Origin: Nitrospirota bacterium
GTDB lineage: Bacteria > Nitrospirota > Thermodesulfovibrionia > Thermodesulfovibrionales > JdFR-85
Assembly: GCA_015485235.1 (NCBI GenBank)
Contig: WFTX01000041.1
Location: 1 to 22,431, forward strand
Length of the DNA stretch: 22,431 nucleotides
Direction: 5' to 3'
Shown piece by piece: positions 14,864 through 22,431 of this stretch (position 1 is its first letter; each line of letters opens with the position of its first letter). The position numbers were made by a program, and so were the translations under genes. The notes under the pieces are model-generated. The model did no database searches. It saw only the letters and a list, made by a program, of their open reading frames with translations, and was not told the origin of the DNA.

Positions 14864-16609
14864 TTGGCTGGAAAGGATATTAAAAAGGGTGTGATAAAGG
14901 GGATACTGAAGCTCAGCTTGATCCTGGGCTGCGGGTTTGTACTGCTCTTTCTGCTCAAAAGTATAGTGCCCGGGCCTACCGAGGACGGGTACAGGTTCTT
15001 CCCTCTCATAGGCAGCAGGGTATGGGTCTGGATAATAGCCCAGTTGCATCTGAACTTTGCCGCCTTTGTCCTCGGGGTGCCTATTTTCGCTGTAACCATG
15101 GAATTCCTCGGGTGGAGAAGGACTGACGAACGGCTTGACAGGATAGCCTATGATTTCACGAAACTCTTTACCCTCGCTTACACGCTTACTGCAATCATGG
15201 GGGCCATACTCATGGTAAGCCTGCCGCTGCTCTATCCCAGGTTTATCGGACACATGATGAAGATACTGGGACCAACGTGGTGGGCATACATCCTGTTCAT
15301 GTACGGTGAGGTGTTCGTCTGTTACTACTACTTCTATTCATGGCACAGGATGAAGGAGAGAAAGGGACTCCATGTATTGATAGGGGTACTGCTGAATGTC
15401 ATGGGCGGGATCCTGCTGCTGGTTACCAGCTCATGGGTGGGCTACATGACCACGCCTGGTGGAGTAAGCGAGACTGGTGAACTCCTGAACCGCTGGCATG
15501 CGATAAACACCTATATGTGGATCCCCCTCTCACTTCATCGTCTCTTTGCCAATGTGGTTTTTGGAGCCGGCATAGCAGCAGCCTATGCCGCCTTCAGGTT
15601 CATCACTGCTGCTACAGAGGATGAAAAGGCCTACTATGACTGGATGGGCTATACATCAGCAATGATCTCCATTGGGTTTTCCCTCATCCTCCCGGGCATA
15701 GGGTATCTCCTTGGTGTGGAGATATATTCCTTTAATGAACAGATGGGTATCCAGTTGATGGGAGGGTTCTATGCCTGGCTGTGGGTTATGCAGGCAATCC
15801 TCATTGGTGCGATACTTTTTCTGGTCAACTACTACCTGTGGATATCCCTCAACAAGATGCCCGGAGGTGAAAGGTATTTCCGGTATGTGAAGTTTCTGTT
15901 CATTGTGGTGTTCCTGGGATATATAATCTGGCTGACACCTCACAGTGTCGCCCTCAGCCTCGAGGAGGCACGACGGATAGGTTCCTACCATCCCGCCCTG
16001 GGCAAGTTAGGTGTCATGGCCTCAAAGAATACCGCGGTAATTGTCTCATATATGGCGACGTTTATAAGTTTCGCCATCTTCAGGATGAGCAACAAGGAGC
16101 CGACGGTGTCGTGGGCAAGAGCAGGACATATATTGAGAGCACTGATCATAGTGGTCTCTTCGGTGGTGGTGCTGGGCATCGGCGTGTACAGCTATATGGT
16201 TCCATCGGTAACGAGAGTCAGGGTGCTCTCACCAATACAGTTCGGTATCTTCTTCCTTGCCATCCTTGCCCTGTATATCCTTGACAGCCGTATGTACAAA
16301 AACGCAAGGATTATTGGAGAGCCCCGGTGGGGGAAGATGCCGGAACGCTCGCAATACGCACTGATAGGGATTACCGTCACCTTTACCTGGTTGATGGGAA
16401 TGATGGGATACATGCGTTCCGGAGGCAGAATGTACTGGCACGTGTACGGCATCATGAAGGATACCAGTCCTGATGCCTATCTGCCAGCCCATGGTGTGGC
16501 TGCTGTAATTGTTACGACAGTAACACTTCTTTTCTTCTTTATGATAGCCTCTGTCTTCTGGAGTGTGATGAAACTCGAGAAATTCTCTGAGAAAAGGAGG
16601 TCAGACTAA
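14864..16609 (+). CDS. Cytochrome bd-like oxidase subunit I-related membrane protein
   Basis: A 581-residue protein with about 14 hydrophobic helices. It is recognisable as a distant CydA relative: H62 in AQLHLNF stands where CydA has its N-terminal haem histidine, E149 in MYGEVF aligns with CydA Glu107, and H225 in SLHRLFAN aligns with the haem b558 ligand His186. The CydA GRQPW motif is not evident, and Glu99 is replaced by Ala141. The closest recollection is the bd-like oxidase family described in Nitrospira. With three cytochrome c genes following, it may take or give electrons at c haems rather than act as a simple quinol oxidase. Its real reaction is unproven. The start is TTG 14864, with GGGAGG at 14852-14857. 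Confidence 0.72.
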   Translation: MAGKDIKKGVIKGILKLSLILGCGFVLLFLLKSIVPGPTEDGYRFFPLIGSRVWVWIIAQLHLNFAAFVLGVPIFAVTMEFLGWRRTDERLDRIAYDFTKLFTLAYTLTAIMGAILMVSLPLLYPRFIGHMMKILGPTWWAYILFMYGEVFVCYYYFYSWHRMKERKGLHVLIGVLLNVMGGILLLVTSSWVGYMTTPGGVSETGELLNRWHAINTYMWIPLSLHRLFANVVFGAGIAAAYAAFRFITAATEDEKAYYDWMGYTSAMISIGFSLILPGIGYLLGVEIYSFNEQMGIQLMGGFYAWLWVMQAILIGAILFLVNYYLWISLNKMPGGERYFRYVKFLFIVVFLGYIIWLTPHSVALSLEEARRIGSYHPALGKLGVMASKNTAVIVSYMATFISFAIFRMSNKEPTVSWARAGHILRALIIVVSSVVVLGIGVYSYMVPSVTRVRVLSPIQFGIFFLAILALYILDSRMYKNARIIGEPRWGKMPERSQYALIGITVTFTWLMGMMGYMRSGGRMYWHVYGIMKDTSPDAYLPAHGVAAVIVTTVTLLFFFMIASVFWSVMKLEKFSEKRRSD

Positions 16610-17124
16610 TGAAGGCAGGAGTACTGAAACTGATTTTTGTTGTGCTGGCCATAAATCTCTTTTTTACATATATTGGTCTCTATTTTCTGCCACAGTCAGA
16701 ATCGCGACCTCCGAAGGAGATAAAATTGCAGAAAGGTATCACCCAGGAGGAACTGATCAGCCTCGGGGAGAAGATAGTGTTCGGGAAGGGACAGTGCATG
16801 GTCTGTCATCCCATGAAGGAAGAGACAGGGATGAGGGCACCGGCCATTGCCACCATAGGCTCGACCATCCAGAAGGAGGCTGAGAAAAAGGGCATATCAG
16901 CCGAAGAATATCTCTTTATTGCTCTTGTTGCCCCTTCCAAACATGTTGCCGAGGGTTATGATGACATCATGCCTCCTGTACACAAACCCCCTACCTCTCT
17001 CAACGACGGAGAGTTGATTGCTGTGGCTGCCTATCTGCAAAGCAGAAGGGGAAAGGTGACTGTGAGCTATCCGGACTCTGTTGGATTCCTGAAGACAGTC
17101 ATAAGCAAGGAAGGAGGTGAGTAG
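16609..17124 (+). CDS. Membrane-anchored monohaem cytochrome c
   Basis: A 171-residue protein with an uncleaved-looking N-terminal helix (about 5-28) and one haem c site, C63MVCH67. A downstream methionine in DDIMPP is the likely distal ligand. It would sit on the outer face of the cytoplasmic membrane. The start overlaps the bd-like gene stop by one base (TAATG) and has AAAAGGAGG upstream, so it is probably a subunit of, or electron carrier for, that complex. Confidence 0.87.
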   Translation: MKAGVLKLIFVVLAINLFFTYIGLYFLPQSESRPPKEIKLQKGITQEELISLGEKIVFGKGQCMVCHPMKEETGMRAPAIATIGSTIQKEAEKKGISAEEYLFIALVAPSKHVAEGYDDIMPPVHKPPTSLNDGELIAVAAYLQSRRGKVTVSYPDSVGFLKTVISKEGGE

Positions 17125-17125
17125 G

Positions 17126-17932
17126 ATGAGCAACTACTATCCGGTACTTGTTCTGATCGGTCTGTTGATATCCGTAATATCAGCATACAGGAAGGCACCA
17201 TTTTATAATTACATAGGTATACAGATAACCATATACGGACTGCTAAAGAGTGCGGCATTGATAATGCCGCCCCTTCCAGCCCAGGTGATTGTTATGTATG
17301 TGGCAATGTCCCTGTTTGCCTTTTTGATATATTTCTCCATAAGGGAAGAGACATTCAGGGCGTTCCTTGAGCCCATGAGGTCCGTGCTTGCCGACAGGGA
17401 CAAGAAACTTCAGAGAGTCGTGCTGGTTTTTATTGCCATACCGCTTTTTGCGGGTTATATCACCTATGCAAAGGTCCGCCCATCCTACAAGCCTCCCGTT
17501 ACCGGCAGGATAGTGCATCCGGAACCTCCACAGGAGATAGACTTCAGAGGCAAGACCATAAGCATACTCGGGCTGGAGAACCCTCTGCGCAAAGAGACAG
17601 ACAGACTGAAGGACCACCTGGAGGCGGGCAAGAAGATATACTATCAGAATTGCTTCTTTTGCCACGGTGATGATCTCGATGGCAGGGGCCTGTTTGAGCA
17701 GGCATTCAACCCTCCACCTCTGCCCTTCAGAGGCACTGATACCATTGCGCAGTTACCGGAGTCCTTCGTGTTCTGGAGGATCGCAAAGGGATGGAAGGCC
17801 CTGCCACCCGGTTCACACCCCTGGGACTCGGCAATGCCTTCCTTTGAGGATTTTCTAACGGAAGATCAGATCTGGCAGGTTATACTCTTCATATATGAAG
17901 CAACTGGCAACAAGCCGAGAACTTGGGAATAG
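17126..17932 (+). CDS. Membrane protein with C-terminal cytochrome c domain
   Basis: A 268-residue protein with about four hydrophobic segments in the first 115 residues, then a hinge rich in proline and a cytochrome c domain with C176FFCH180. The likely distal methionine is in SAMPSFEDF. It belongs to the same module as the bd-like subunit and the preceding cytochrome. I chose ATG 17126, with AAGGAGGT placed 7 nt upstream; a GTG at 17117 lies inside the ribosome site. The short gap of one base after the previous TAG supports coupling. Confidence 0.85.
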   Translation: MSNYYPVLVLIGLLISVISAYRKAPFYNYIGIQITIYGLLKSAALIMPPLPAQVIVMYVAMSLFAFLIYFSIREETFRAFLEPMRSVLADRDKKLQRVVLVFIAIPLFAGYITYAKVRPSYKPPVTGRIVHPEPPQEIDFRGKTISILGLENPLRKETDRLKDHLEAGKKIYYQNCFFCHGDDLDGRGLFEQAFNPPPLPFRGTDTIAQLPESFVFWRIAKGWKALPPGSHPWDSAMPSFEDFLTEDQIWQVILFIYEATGNKPRTWE

Positions 17933-17943
17933 GAGGTTCTGTT

Positions 17944-19365
17944 ATGTGGTCAGCTATCGTTTTGATACTTGTACTCACTCTGGTTCCTGCCAAGGGTTTT
18001 GCTCAGAATGAGAAAGGAGAGAGGATATATAAACAGTGGTGTGGTCAGTGCCATGGATACGAGGGTGATGGTGAGGGATATACAAAACGTTACACATTCC
18101 CCACACCAAGGGACTTCACCATGGGTGTTTACAAGTTCCGCACCACACCTACCGGCGAGCCACCGACAGATCAGGACATCATCAGATCGATAAGAAAGGG
18201 CAACCCGGGGACAACGATGCCTCCCTGGAAGAGGTTCAGTGATGACGAGGTCAAGGCCCTGACGGAATACATAAAGGAGTTCGCTCCTGATGTATTCGAA
18301 TTCGAGCCCGAGGTAATAAAAATCACTCCCCCCCCTTTCTCAGAGGAACTGATCAAGGAGGGCAGAGAGATCTTCAAGAAAGCAAAGTGTGTGGAATGTC
18401 ATGGTCTGGAAGGCAGGGGGGATGGCAAGAAGGGCTGGGAAGAAAACTTCAAGGATGACTGGGGCGAAAGAATCTATCCCCGCAACTACACCTACCCATG
18501 GGATATGAGAAACGGTGCAACCGTTGAGGATATCTTCAGGACGATAACCACTGGGCTTAATGGTACCCCCATGACCTCATACCAGGACTCATTGACTGAC
18601 AAACAGAGGTGGGCACTGGCATACTTTATAAAGTCCCTCCAGCTTGAAAGACATCTCGGCATCTCGCTGATTCTCAAGAGGGTCGAAAAGGCCCCTGAAA
18701 CACCTGATGACCCTCTCTGGGATACCCTTGAATACCTTGACCTTCCCATGGGAGGGCAGGTGATATTTGAGCCCCGTGACTTTACACCTGTAATCACCAA
18801 CGTGAGGGTGCGTGGAGTATACACTGAGGAGAGTGTTGTAATAATGCTTGAATGGGTTGACAAGAAACCTGACAGAGGGGAGGAGGGCAACCCGCCCGAT
18901 GCCATACGGATACAATTTCCGGAGAAGATACCCGGGGGTGTGGAGAAACCCTACTTCTTTCTCGGAGATGAGCGGCATCCTGTAAACGTCTGGTGGTGGA
19001 AGGCAGATGGCACTGTAGCAGAATATTCGGCCAAGGGATATCGAAATCTTCAGATGCAGGACAGGCAGAATATAAAGGCCGAGGCAGAGTACAGCTATGG
19101 CCTCTACCGTGTAGTGTTCAAGAGAAGCCTTGCCACTGATGATGAAAATGACATGGTTTTTGAGACAGGCAGGTTTATACCCTTCTCTGTAGCCGCATCT
19201 GATGGCAGAGAAGATGAGGATGATGTCAGGTGTGCTGTTTCTGCCTGGTATTACATGATGCTTGAACCATCAACGCCGGTAAAGGTCTATGTCATGCCGC
19301 CTGTTGTGGCATTCCTTGTCTTCGGATTAGGCCTTGTGCTGCACAAGAGATTAAGCAAGTCATGA
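17944..19365 (+). CDS. Dihaem cytochrome c fused to ethylbenzene-dehydrogenase-gamma-like haem domain
   Basis: A 473-residue protein. The signal peptide (1-20) is followed by two cytochrome c domains, C33GQCH37 and C149VECH153, closely related to the dihaem cytochrome at 3218-4030. Residues about 230-445 look like the haem b-binding domain found in the gamma subunit of ethylbenzene dehydrogenase and DMSO-reductase relatives, with VNVWWWKADG, YRVVFKRSL and a late FIPFSVAASDG segment. A C-terminal helix (about 447-468) anchors it in the membrane. It could pass electrons from a membrane complex through haem b to haem c and on to NosZ; the direction is inferred. ATG 17944 follows AGGAGG (17931-17936) by 7 nt; a TTG at 17923 is less likely. 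Confidence 0.85.
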   Translation: MWSAIVLILVLTLVPAKGFAQNEKGERIYKQWCGQCHGYEGDGEGYTKRYTFPTPRDFTMGVYKFRTTPTGEPPTDQDIIRSIRKGNPGTTMPPWKRFSDDEVKALTEYIKEFAPDVFEFEPEVIKITPPPFSEELIKEGREIFKKAKCVECHGLEGRGDGKKGWEENFKDDWGERIYPRNYTYPWDMRNGATVEDIFRTITTGLNGTPMTSYQDSLTDKQRWALAYFIKSLQLERHLGISLILKRVEKAPETPDDPLWDTLEYLDLPMGGQVIFEPRDFTPVITNVRVRGVYTEESVVIMLEWVDKKPDRGEEGNPPDAIRIQFPEKIPGGVEKPYFFLGDERHPVNVWWWKADGTVAEYSAKGYRNLQMQDRQNIKAEAEYSYGLYRVVFKRSLATDDENDMVFETGRFIPFSVAASDGREDEDDVRCAVSAWYYMMLEPSTPVKVYVMPPVVAFLVFGLGLVLHKRLSKS

Positions 19366-19853
19366 GACTTGTTGAGAGAGGCATATCCCTGCTGGTGCTT
19401 TTTCTGCTTCTTTCTGTGTCCTGCAGCCAGGAGGAAGAGAGGGTGAAGCCGCCTCCTGTTGAAATAAGGAGTGGAGAGAGCTGTACATTATGCGGAATGA
19501 TCATAACGGACTATCCAGGCCCCAAGGCACAGATTCACTACCGGGATGGGAGGGTCGATAAGTTCTGTTGCGTCCAGGAAATGATGAGCCTCTATCTTCA
19601 GCCTGACAGGCCCAGGGGTATAACGGCCATCTATGTCACTGACATGGCTGACAGGGACTGGAAAAAGCCTGGCAGATGGATTGATGCAGAGAATGCCTTC
19701 TACGTATATGGTGCAACTGTATCAGGGGCAATGGGTGCAGAGGTTATACCTTTCTCGGACAGGGCATCGGCAGAGCGGTTCATGAAGAGTCATGGTGAGA
19801 GGATCCTCCGCTTCAGTGAGATCACGCTGGGGATGCTGGAGCCGAAACCATGA
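19362..19853 (+). CDS. nosL: NosL-type copper-binding lipoprotein (first copy)
   Basis: A 163-residue outer or inner membrane lipoprotein. The lipobox ends at C21 (LLSVSC). C41TLCGM46 is the CxxCGM copper motif of NosL, a Cu(I) chaperone for NosZ. The downstream DWKKPGRWIDAENAFYV and GAMGAE stretches are typical of the family. The ATG overlaps the previous stop by 4 nt, and the stop overlaps the next start by 4 nt. Confidence 0.93.
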   Translation: MRLVERGISLLVLFLLLSVSCSQEEERVKPPPVEIRSGESCTLCGMIITDYPGPKAQIHYRDGRVDKFCCVQEMMSLYLQPDRPRGITAIYVTDMADRDWKKPGRWIDAENAFYVYGATVSGAMGAEVIPFSDRASAERFMKSHGERILRFSEITLGMLEPKP

Positions 19854-20131
19854 AAAAGCTCTTTGCTGCAGTGATGATTCTGAACCTGCTCGTCGTACTT
19901 CTTCTTGTCGTAGAGTCAGTCAGAGAACATGATTACTCAAAGGTGAAGGGGTTTCAGAAGCTCTCGGCTGGGTTTGGCCTTGGTGCCTCGGTGAATCCAA
20001 GGTGGGGCTTTAATATCTTTGATCCAAGAATTGACCTGGTGGAGGAAACCAACCTCCATCCTGTTGCAGGGGGCTATGTATATTCCCCTTCAAGGGGCAT
20101 GAGCATCAGTGAATTCAGCGAGAGTTTTTAG
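19850..20131 (+). CDS. Small membrane-anchored protein of unknown function between two NosL genes
   Basis: A 93-residue protein with one N-terminal hydrophobic helix (about 4-22), then about 70 polar residues with the segment NPRWGFNIFDPRID and a HPVAGGYVYSP stretch. No cysteine is present. I do not recognise a family. It is coupled to both neighbours: its start overlaps the first NosL stop by 4 nt, and its end overlaps the second NosL start by 23 nt. This makes it a genuine gene, with a role probably tied to NosL. Confidence 0.75.
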   Translation: MKKLFAAVMILNLLVVLLLVVESVREHDYSKVKGFQKLSAGFGLGASVNPRWGFNIFDPRIDLVEETNLHPVAGGYVYSPSRGMSISEFSESF

Positions 20132-20606
20132 CAGAGTCCTGATTTTCTTGCTGCTCCTTGTCTCCTGTACAGACAGACAGGGCAGCAGCCCCTTCAAGCA
20201 CCCCTTCAGGAACCCACCGTCTTTCACTTCACACGCCAGATGTGACAACTGTGGAATGGACAGGAACAGATTTGCAAGAACAAGGTATGTCTTCGAGACA
20301 GAAAAGGGCAGGTTTTACACCTGTTCCATTGCCTGCCTTGTAATCTTCAGCATGAAAAAGCAGGTGAAGCCGGAGAATGTCAAAGTGGCTGAATACCTTA
20401 ACCCCTACAGCATGATAGATGCCGGCAAGGCTGTCTATGTAATAGGCTCTAAAGCAAAGGGGACAATGACCAGGAGGAGCAAGATCGCCTTTTCCCTCCG
20501 GAGTGAGGCGGAGAGATTCGTGTCTGTTTATGGTGGGTATACAGCAACTTTCAGGGAAGCACTCAATGAGGCACGTCAGGAGATACTCAGGGGGACTGGA
20601 AAATGA
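20109..20606 (+). CDS. NosL-like lipoprotein (second copy)
   Basis: A 165-residue lipoprotein with a lipobox ending at C20 (LLLLVSC) and the copper motif C45DNCGM50. The second half has the NosL-like features YVIGSKAKGTM and an ARF/ERF-type helix. It is clearly diverged from the first copy, and F-T-C-S-I-A-C stands where the first copy has F-C-C-V-Q-E, giving extra cysteines. The start is GTG 20109, inside the end of the preceding gene. The stop overlaps the permease start by 4 nt. Confidence 0.85.
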   Translation: MNSARVFSRVLIFLLLLVSCTDRQGSSPFKHPFRNPPSFTSHARCDNCGMDRNRFARTRYVFETEKGRFYTCSIACLVIFSMKKQVKPENVKVAEYLNPYSMIDAGKAVYVIGSKAKGTMTRRSKIAFSLRSEAERFVSVYGGYTATFREALNEARQEILRGTGK

Positions 20607-21772
20607 GGATGCTTGGGATCCTTTCAGTTGCAGCGGGAAATCTTTTGAGGCACGGCCGGAGGACAGCTGTTGTTGTGATCTGTCTTGTAGTAATCATCAC
20701 ACCTTTTGTCTCTGCCCTGGCCCTGCTTGAAGGGATAAGGAAGGAGGCAGTGATATCCGTCCAGGAAGGGGCTGACCTCTACATCACCATGGACATGTAC
20801 GGAAGAAACGGCATGATCCCCATGGAGGTGGCAGACGAGATAAGGAGACTCAAGGGTGTAGTGAAGGCAGTGCCGAGGGTGATCAGCAGGATCTATGTTG
20901 AAGGACGGATCGCCGTCCTGCTCGGCATTCCCCTCGATGAAATAGAAGATGCCGTAAGGGTTATTGAGGGAGAATTGCCTGATGATGGTGAGATTGTAGT
21001 CGGCAGGGCACTGGCAAAGGCACTCGGGCTTGAGGTCGGCAGCAACCTGAGCCTCGGCGTAAGGGTGACTGCCATTATAGATCACAGCCCCTTTATCATG
21101 AAAAGGGTTTTCAGGGTTTCCGGTATATTTGACTCCGATACATCCATATGGAGCTCAGACCTCATCCTTGCCGGGATTGATGATGCTATCTCTATATACG
21201 AGATGGAGGGCTTCGTCTCAGATATTGCAGTATATGCAGAGCCAGCCATGTTGCAGGACGTGGCAGAGAGGATACAGCAGATGAACGCCTACTTCAGGAT
21301 GCAGTCCAAGGCCATTGCAAGACAATATGTTACGAGGGGGTTCAACCGGAAGGGCGGTATTTTCGTCCTCCTCTATACCTTTGCCTTCATTCTTGCAATA
21401 CCTGTGATGCTGTTAGTTTCAGGAACTGGCCTTACCGAGAGAAAGAAGGAAGTAGCAATACTGAAAGCTACAGGCTGGCAGACAGAGGACGTGCTCCAGA
21501 TGGCATTCCTTGAAAATACTGTTATAGCACTGATGAGTGCCCCCCTTGCTGTCCTGATATCCTATATCTGGCTGAAACTTTTAAACGGGGCATTCATAGC
21601 CCAGATGTTTATTGCAGAGATAGAAAGCATTGCACCTTTCAGGATACCGGTGCAATTCACCTTCGGGACGTTTTTCATGGCGGTCTTTTTCTCCATGATC
21701 TTCACCCTTGTAGGCAGTATATATTCCACCTGGAAAACTGCGACTACGCCCCCTGCAGAGGTGCTGAGATGA
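20603..21772 (+). CDS. MacB/FtsX-family ABC transporter permease
   Basis: A 389-residue permease: one N-terminal helix (about 20-40), a large extracytoplasmic domain (about 45-255) and three C-terminal helices with the FtsX-family linker TERKKEVAILKATGW. This layout is that of MacB/LolC-type mechanotransmission permeases, which move lipoproteins or small molecules across the envelope rather than transporting by a channel. With the ATPase next to it, it may handle NosL-type lipoproteins or copper. The substrate is unknown. Starts and stops overlap its neighbours by 4 nt. Confidence 0.88.
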   Translation: MRMLGILSVAAGNLLRHGRRTAVVVICLVVIITPFVSALALLEGIRKEAVISVQEGADLYITMDMYGRNGMIPMEVADEIRRLKGVVKAVPRVISRIYVEGRIAVLLGIPLDEIEDAVRVIEGELPDDGEIVVGRALAKALGLEVGSNLSLGVRVTAIIDHSPFIMKRVFRVSGIFDSDTSIWSSDLILAGIDDAISIYEMEGFVSDIAVYAEPAMLQDVAERIQQMNAYFRMQSKAIARQYVTRGFNRKGGIFVLLYTFAFILAIPVMLLVSGTGLTERKKEVAILKATGWQTEDVLQMAFLENTVIALMSAPLAVLISYIWLKLLNGAFIAQMFIAEIESIAPFRIPVQFTFGTFFMAVFFSMIFTLVGSIYSTWKTATTPPAEVLR

Positions 21773-22431
21773 GTGAGGTCCTGAAATCTGAAGACCTGCA
21801 TAAGAGCTACTCCCTCGGCAGGGGCAGCGAGATAGTTGCCCTTGCGGGGATAACACTTTCAGTAAGGAAGGGATCCATCACCCTGATAACAGGTCCTTCC
21901 GGCTCCGGAAAGACCACTCTCCTGAGCATACTTGGGACCCTCGAGAGGCCCACAAGGGGCCGTGTCTTCATCAACGGGATGCTGGTCAATGAACTCTCAG
22001 ACAGTGCCCTTGCAAGACTCCGACGGGATACAATCGGATTTCTCTTCCAGGACTATAATCTCATAGCCAGGCTTCCGGCATGGGAGAATGCCTCCTACCC
22101 CCTCATACCTCTTGGGATGGGGACACCGGAAAGAAAGAGGAGGGCATTGAAGCTGCTGGAGCTGCTGGGCCTTTCCGGGAGGTACCTGCACACCCCTGAG
22201 CAACTCAGTGGTGGTGAACGCCAGCGTCTTTCCCTTGCCAGGGCACTTGTGAACGATCCTGATATCCTGCTTCTCGATGAGCCTACCTCTAACATTGATC
22301 ACAGAACGGCAGAGAAGATCCTGGAGTTCCTCAGGGAACTCAGGGAGAGGGGGAAGAGCATTGTTATATCATCCCACGACGGACAACTGCTTTCCGAGGC
22401 GGACCAGACCTTCCAGCTCTCAGACGGCAGG
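21769..22431 (+). CDS. LolD/MacB-type ABC transporter ATPase (3' end outside window)
   Basis: The 221 visible residues form nearly a complete LolD-type ATPase: Walker A GPSGSGKT (42-49), Q loop FQDYN, signature LSGGERQ (146-152), Walker B ILLLDEP (166-172) and switch H203 in SSHD. The gene is open at the window end. It partners the permease directly upstream, whose stop it overlaps by 4 nt. Confidence 0.92.
   Translation, partial: MSEVLKSEDLHKSYSLGRGSEIVALAGITLSVRKGSITLITGPSGSGKTTLLSILGTLERPTRGRVFINGMLVNELSDSALARLRRDTIGFLFQDYNLIARLPAWENASYPLIPLGMGTPERKRRALKLLELLGLSGRYLHTPEQLSGGERQRLSLARALVNDPDILLLDEPTSNIDHRTAEKILEFLRELRERGKSIVISSHDGQLLSEADQTFQLSDGR

Noticed and set aside
1..22431. General recoding of UGA (as Trp or Gly) in this organism
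   Set aside because: UGA ends many intact genes here at tightly overlapping junctions (567, 7059, 9281, 10168, 19365, 19853, 20606, 21772).
1..22431. CRISPR array, tRNA, rRNA or insertion sequence
   Set aside because: I saw no direct-repeat arrays, RNA genes, transposase genes or terminal inverted repeats.

Overview
This window is a single co-directional (+ strand) block of genes built around nitrous oxide respiration. It starts in the tail of a two-component sensor kinase with an NtrC-type regulator (1-1922). A Crp/Fnr-type regulator follows (2131-2865), then a control region with a 14-bp palindrome in Fnr-type geometry. After that comes a long nos-type operon. All identifications rest on motifs read by eye; no database search was run. 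Frequent AGG/AGA arginine codons, mid-range GC and a bd-like oxidase resembling those described in Nitrospira suggest a Nitrospirota-like bacterium, but this assignment is tentative.

The nos core (3218-10985) encodes a dihaem cytochrome c, NosZ with a Tat-type signal and CuZ/CuA ligands, NosR split into two genes, and the ABC pair NosF/NosY. The FMN-binding half of NosR stands alone. The membrane and ferredoxin half is fused in frame to NosD. The tail (19362-22431) holds two NosL-type lipoproteins around a small unknown protein, then a MacB/FtsX-like permease and its ATPase, which runs off the window.

The most notable find lies between the nos core and the oxidase module. The gene at 11011-12483 is broken by two in-frame UGA codons (11941-11943 and 12277-12279). 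Both fall at the cysteine position of tandem DUF1573-like domains. Each UGA is followed, at exactly the same distance, by a stem-loop with the same AGUUC loop. I read this as a previously unrecognised periplasmic selenoprotein (490 residues, Sec311 and Sec423) with two SECIS elements. Automatic annotation would show it as a truncated gene plus fragments. UGA serves as an ordinary stop in many neighbouring genes, so the genetic code as a whole is not changed.

The selenoprotein gene overlaps a Tat-exported transglutaminase-like gene. A thioredoxin-like gene and a cupredoxin-like paralogue of the selenoprotein's own N-terminal half follow. Next is an electron-transfer module (14864-19365): a cytochrome bd-like membrane subunit and three c-type cytochrome genes, the last carrying an ethylbenzene-dehydrogenase-gamma-like haem domain. 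Together the genes look like an extracytoplasmic respiratory unit: N2O reductase, its copper and flavin maturation factors, thiol/selenol redox proteins, and cytochromes linking it to the quinone pool or to an oxidase. The role of the selenoprotein in copper or thiol handling is inferred from context only.
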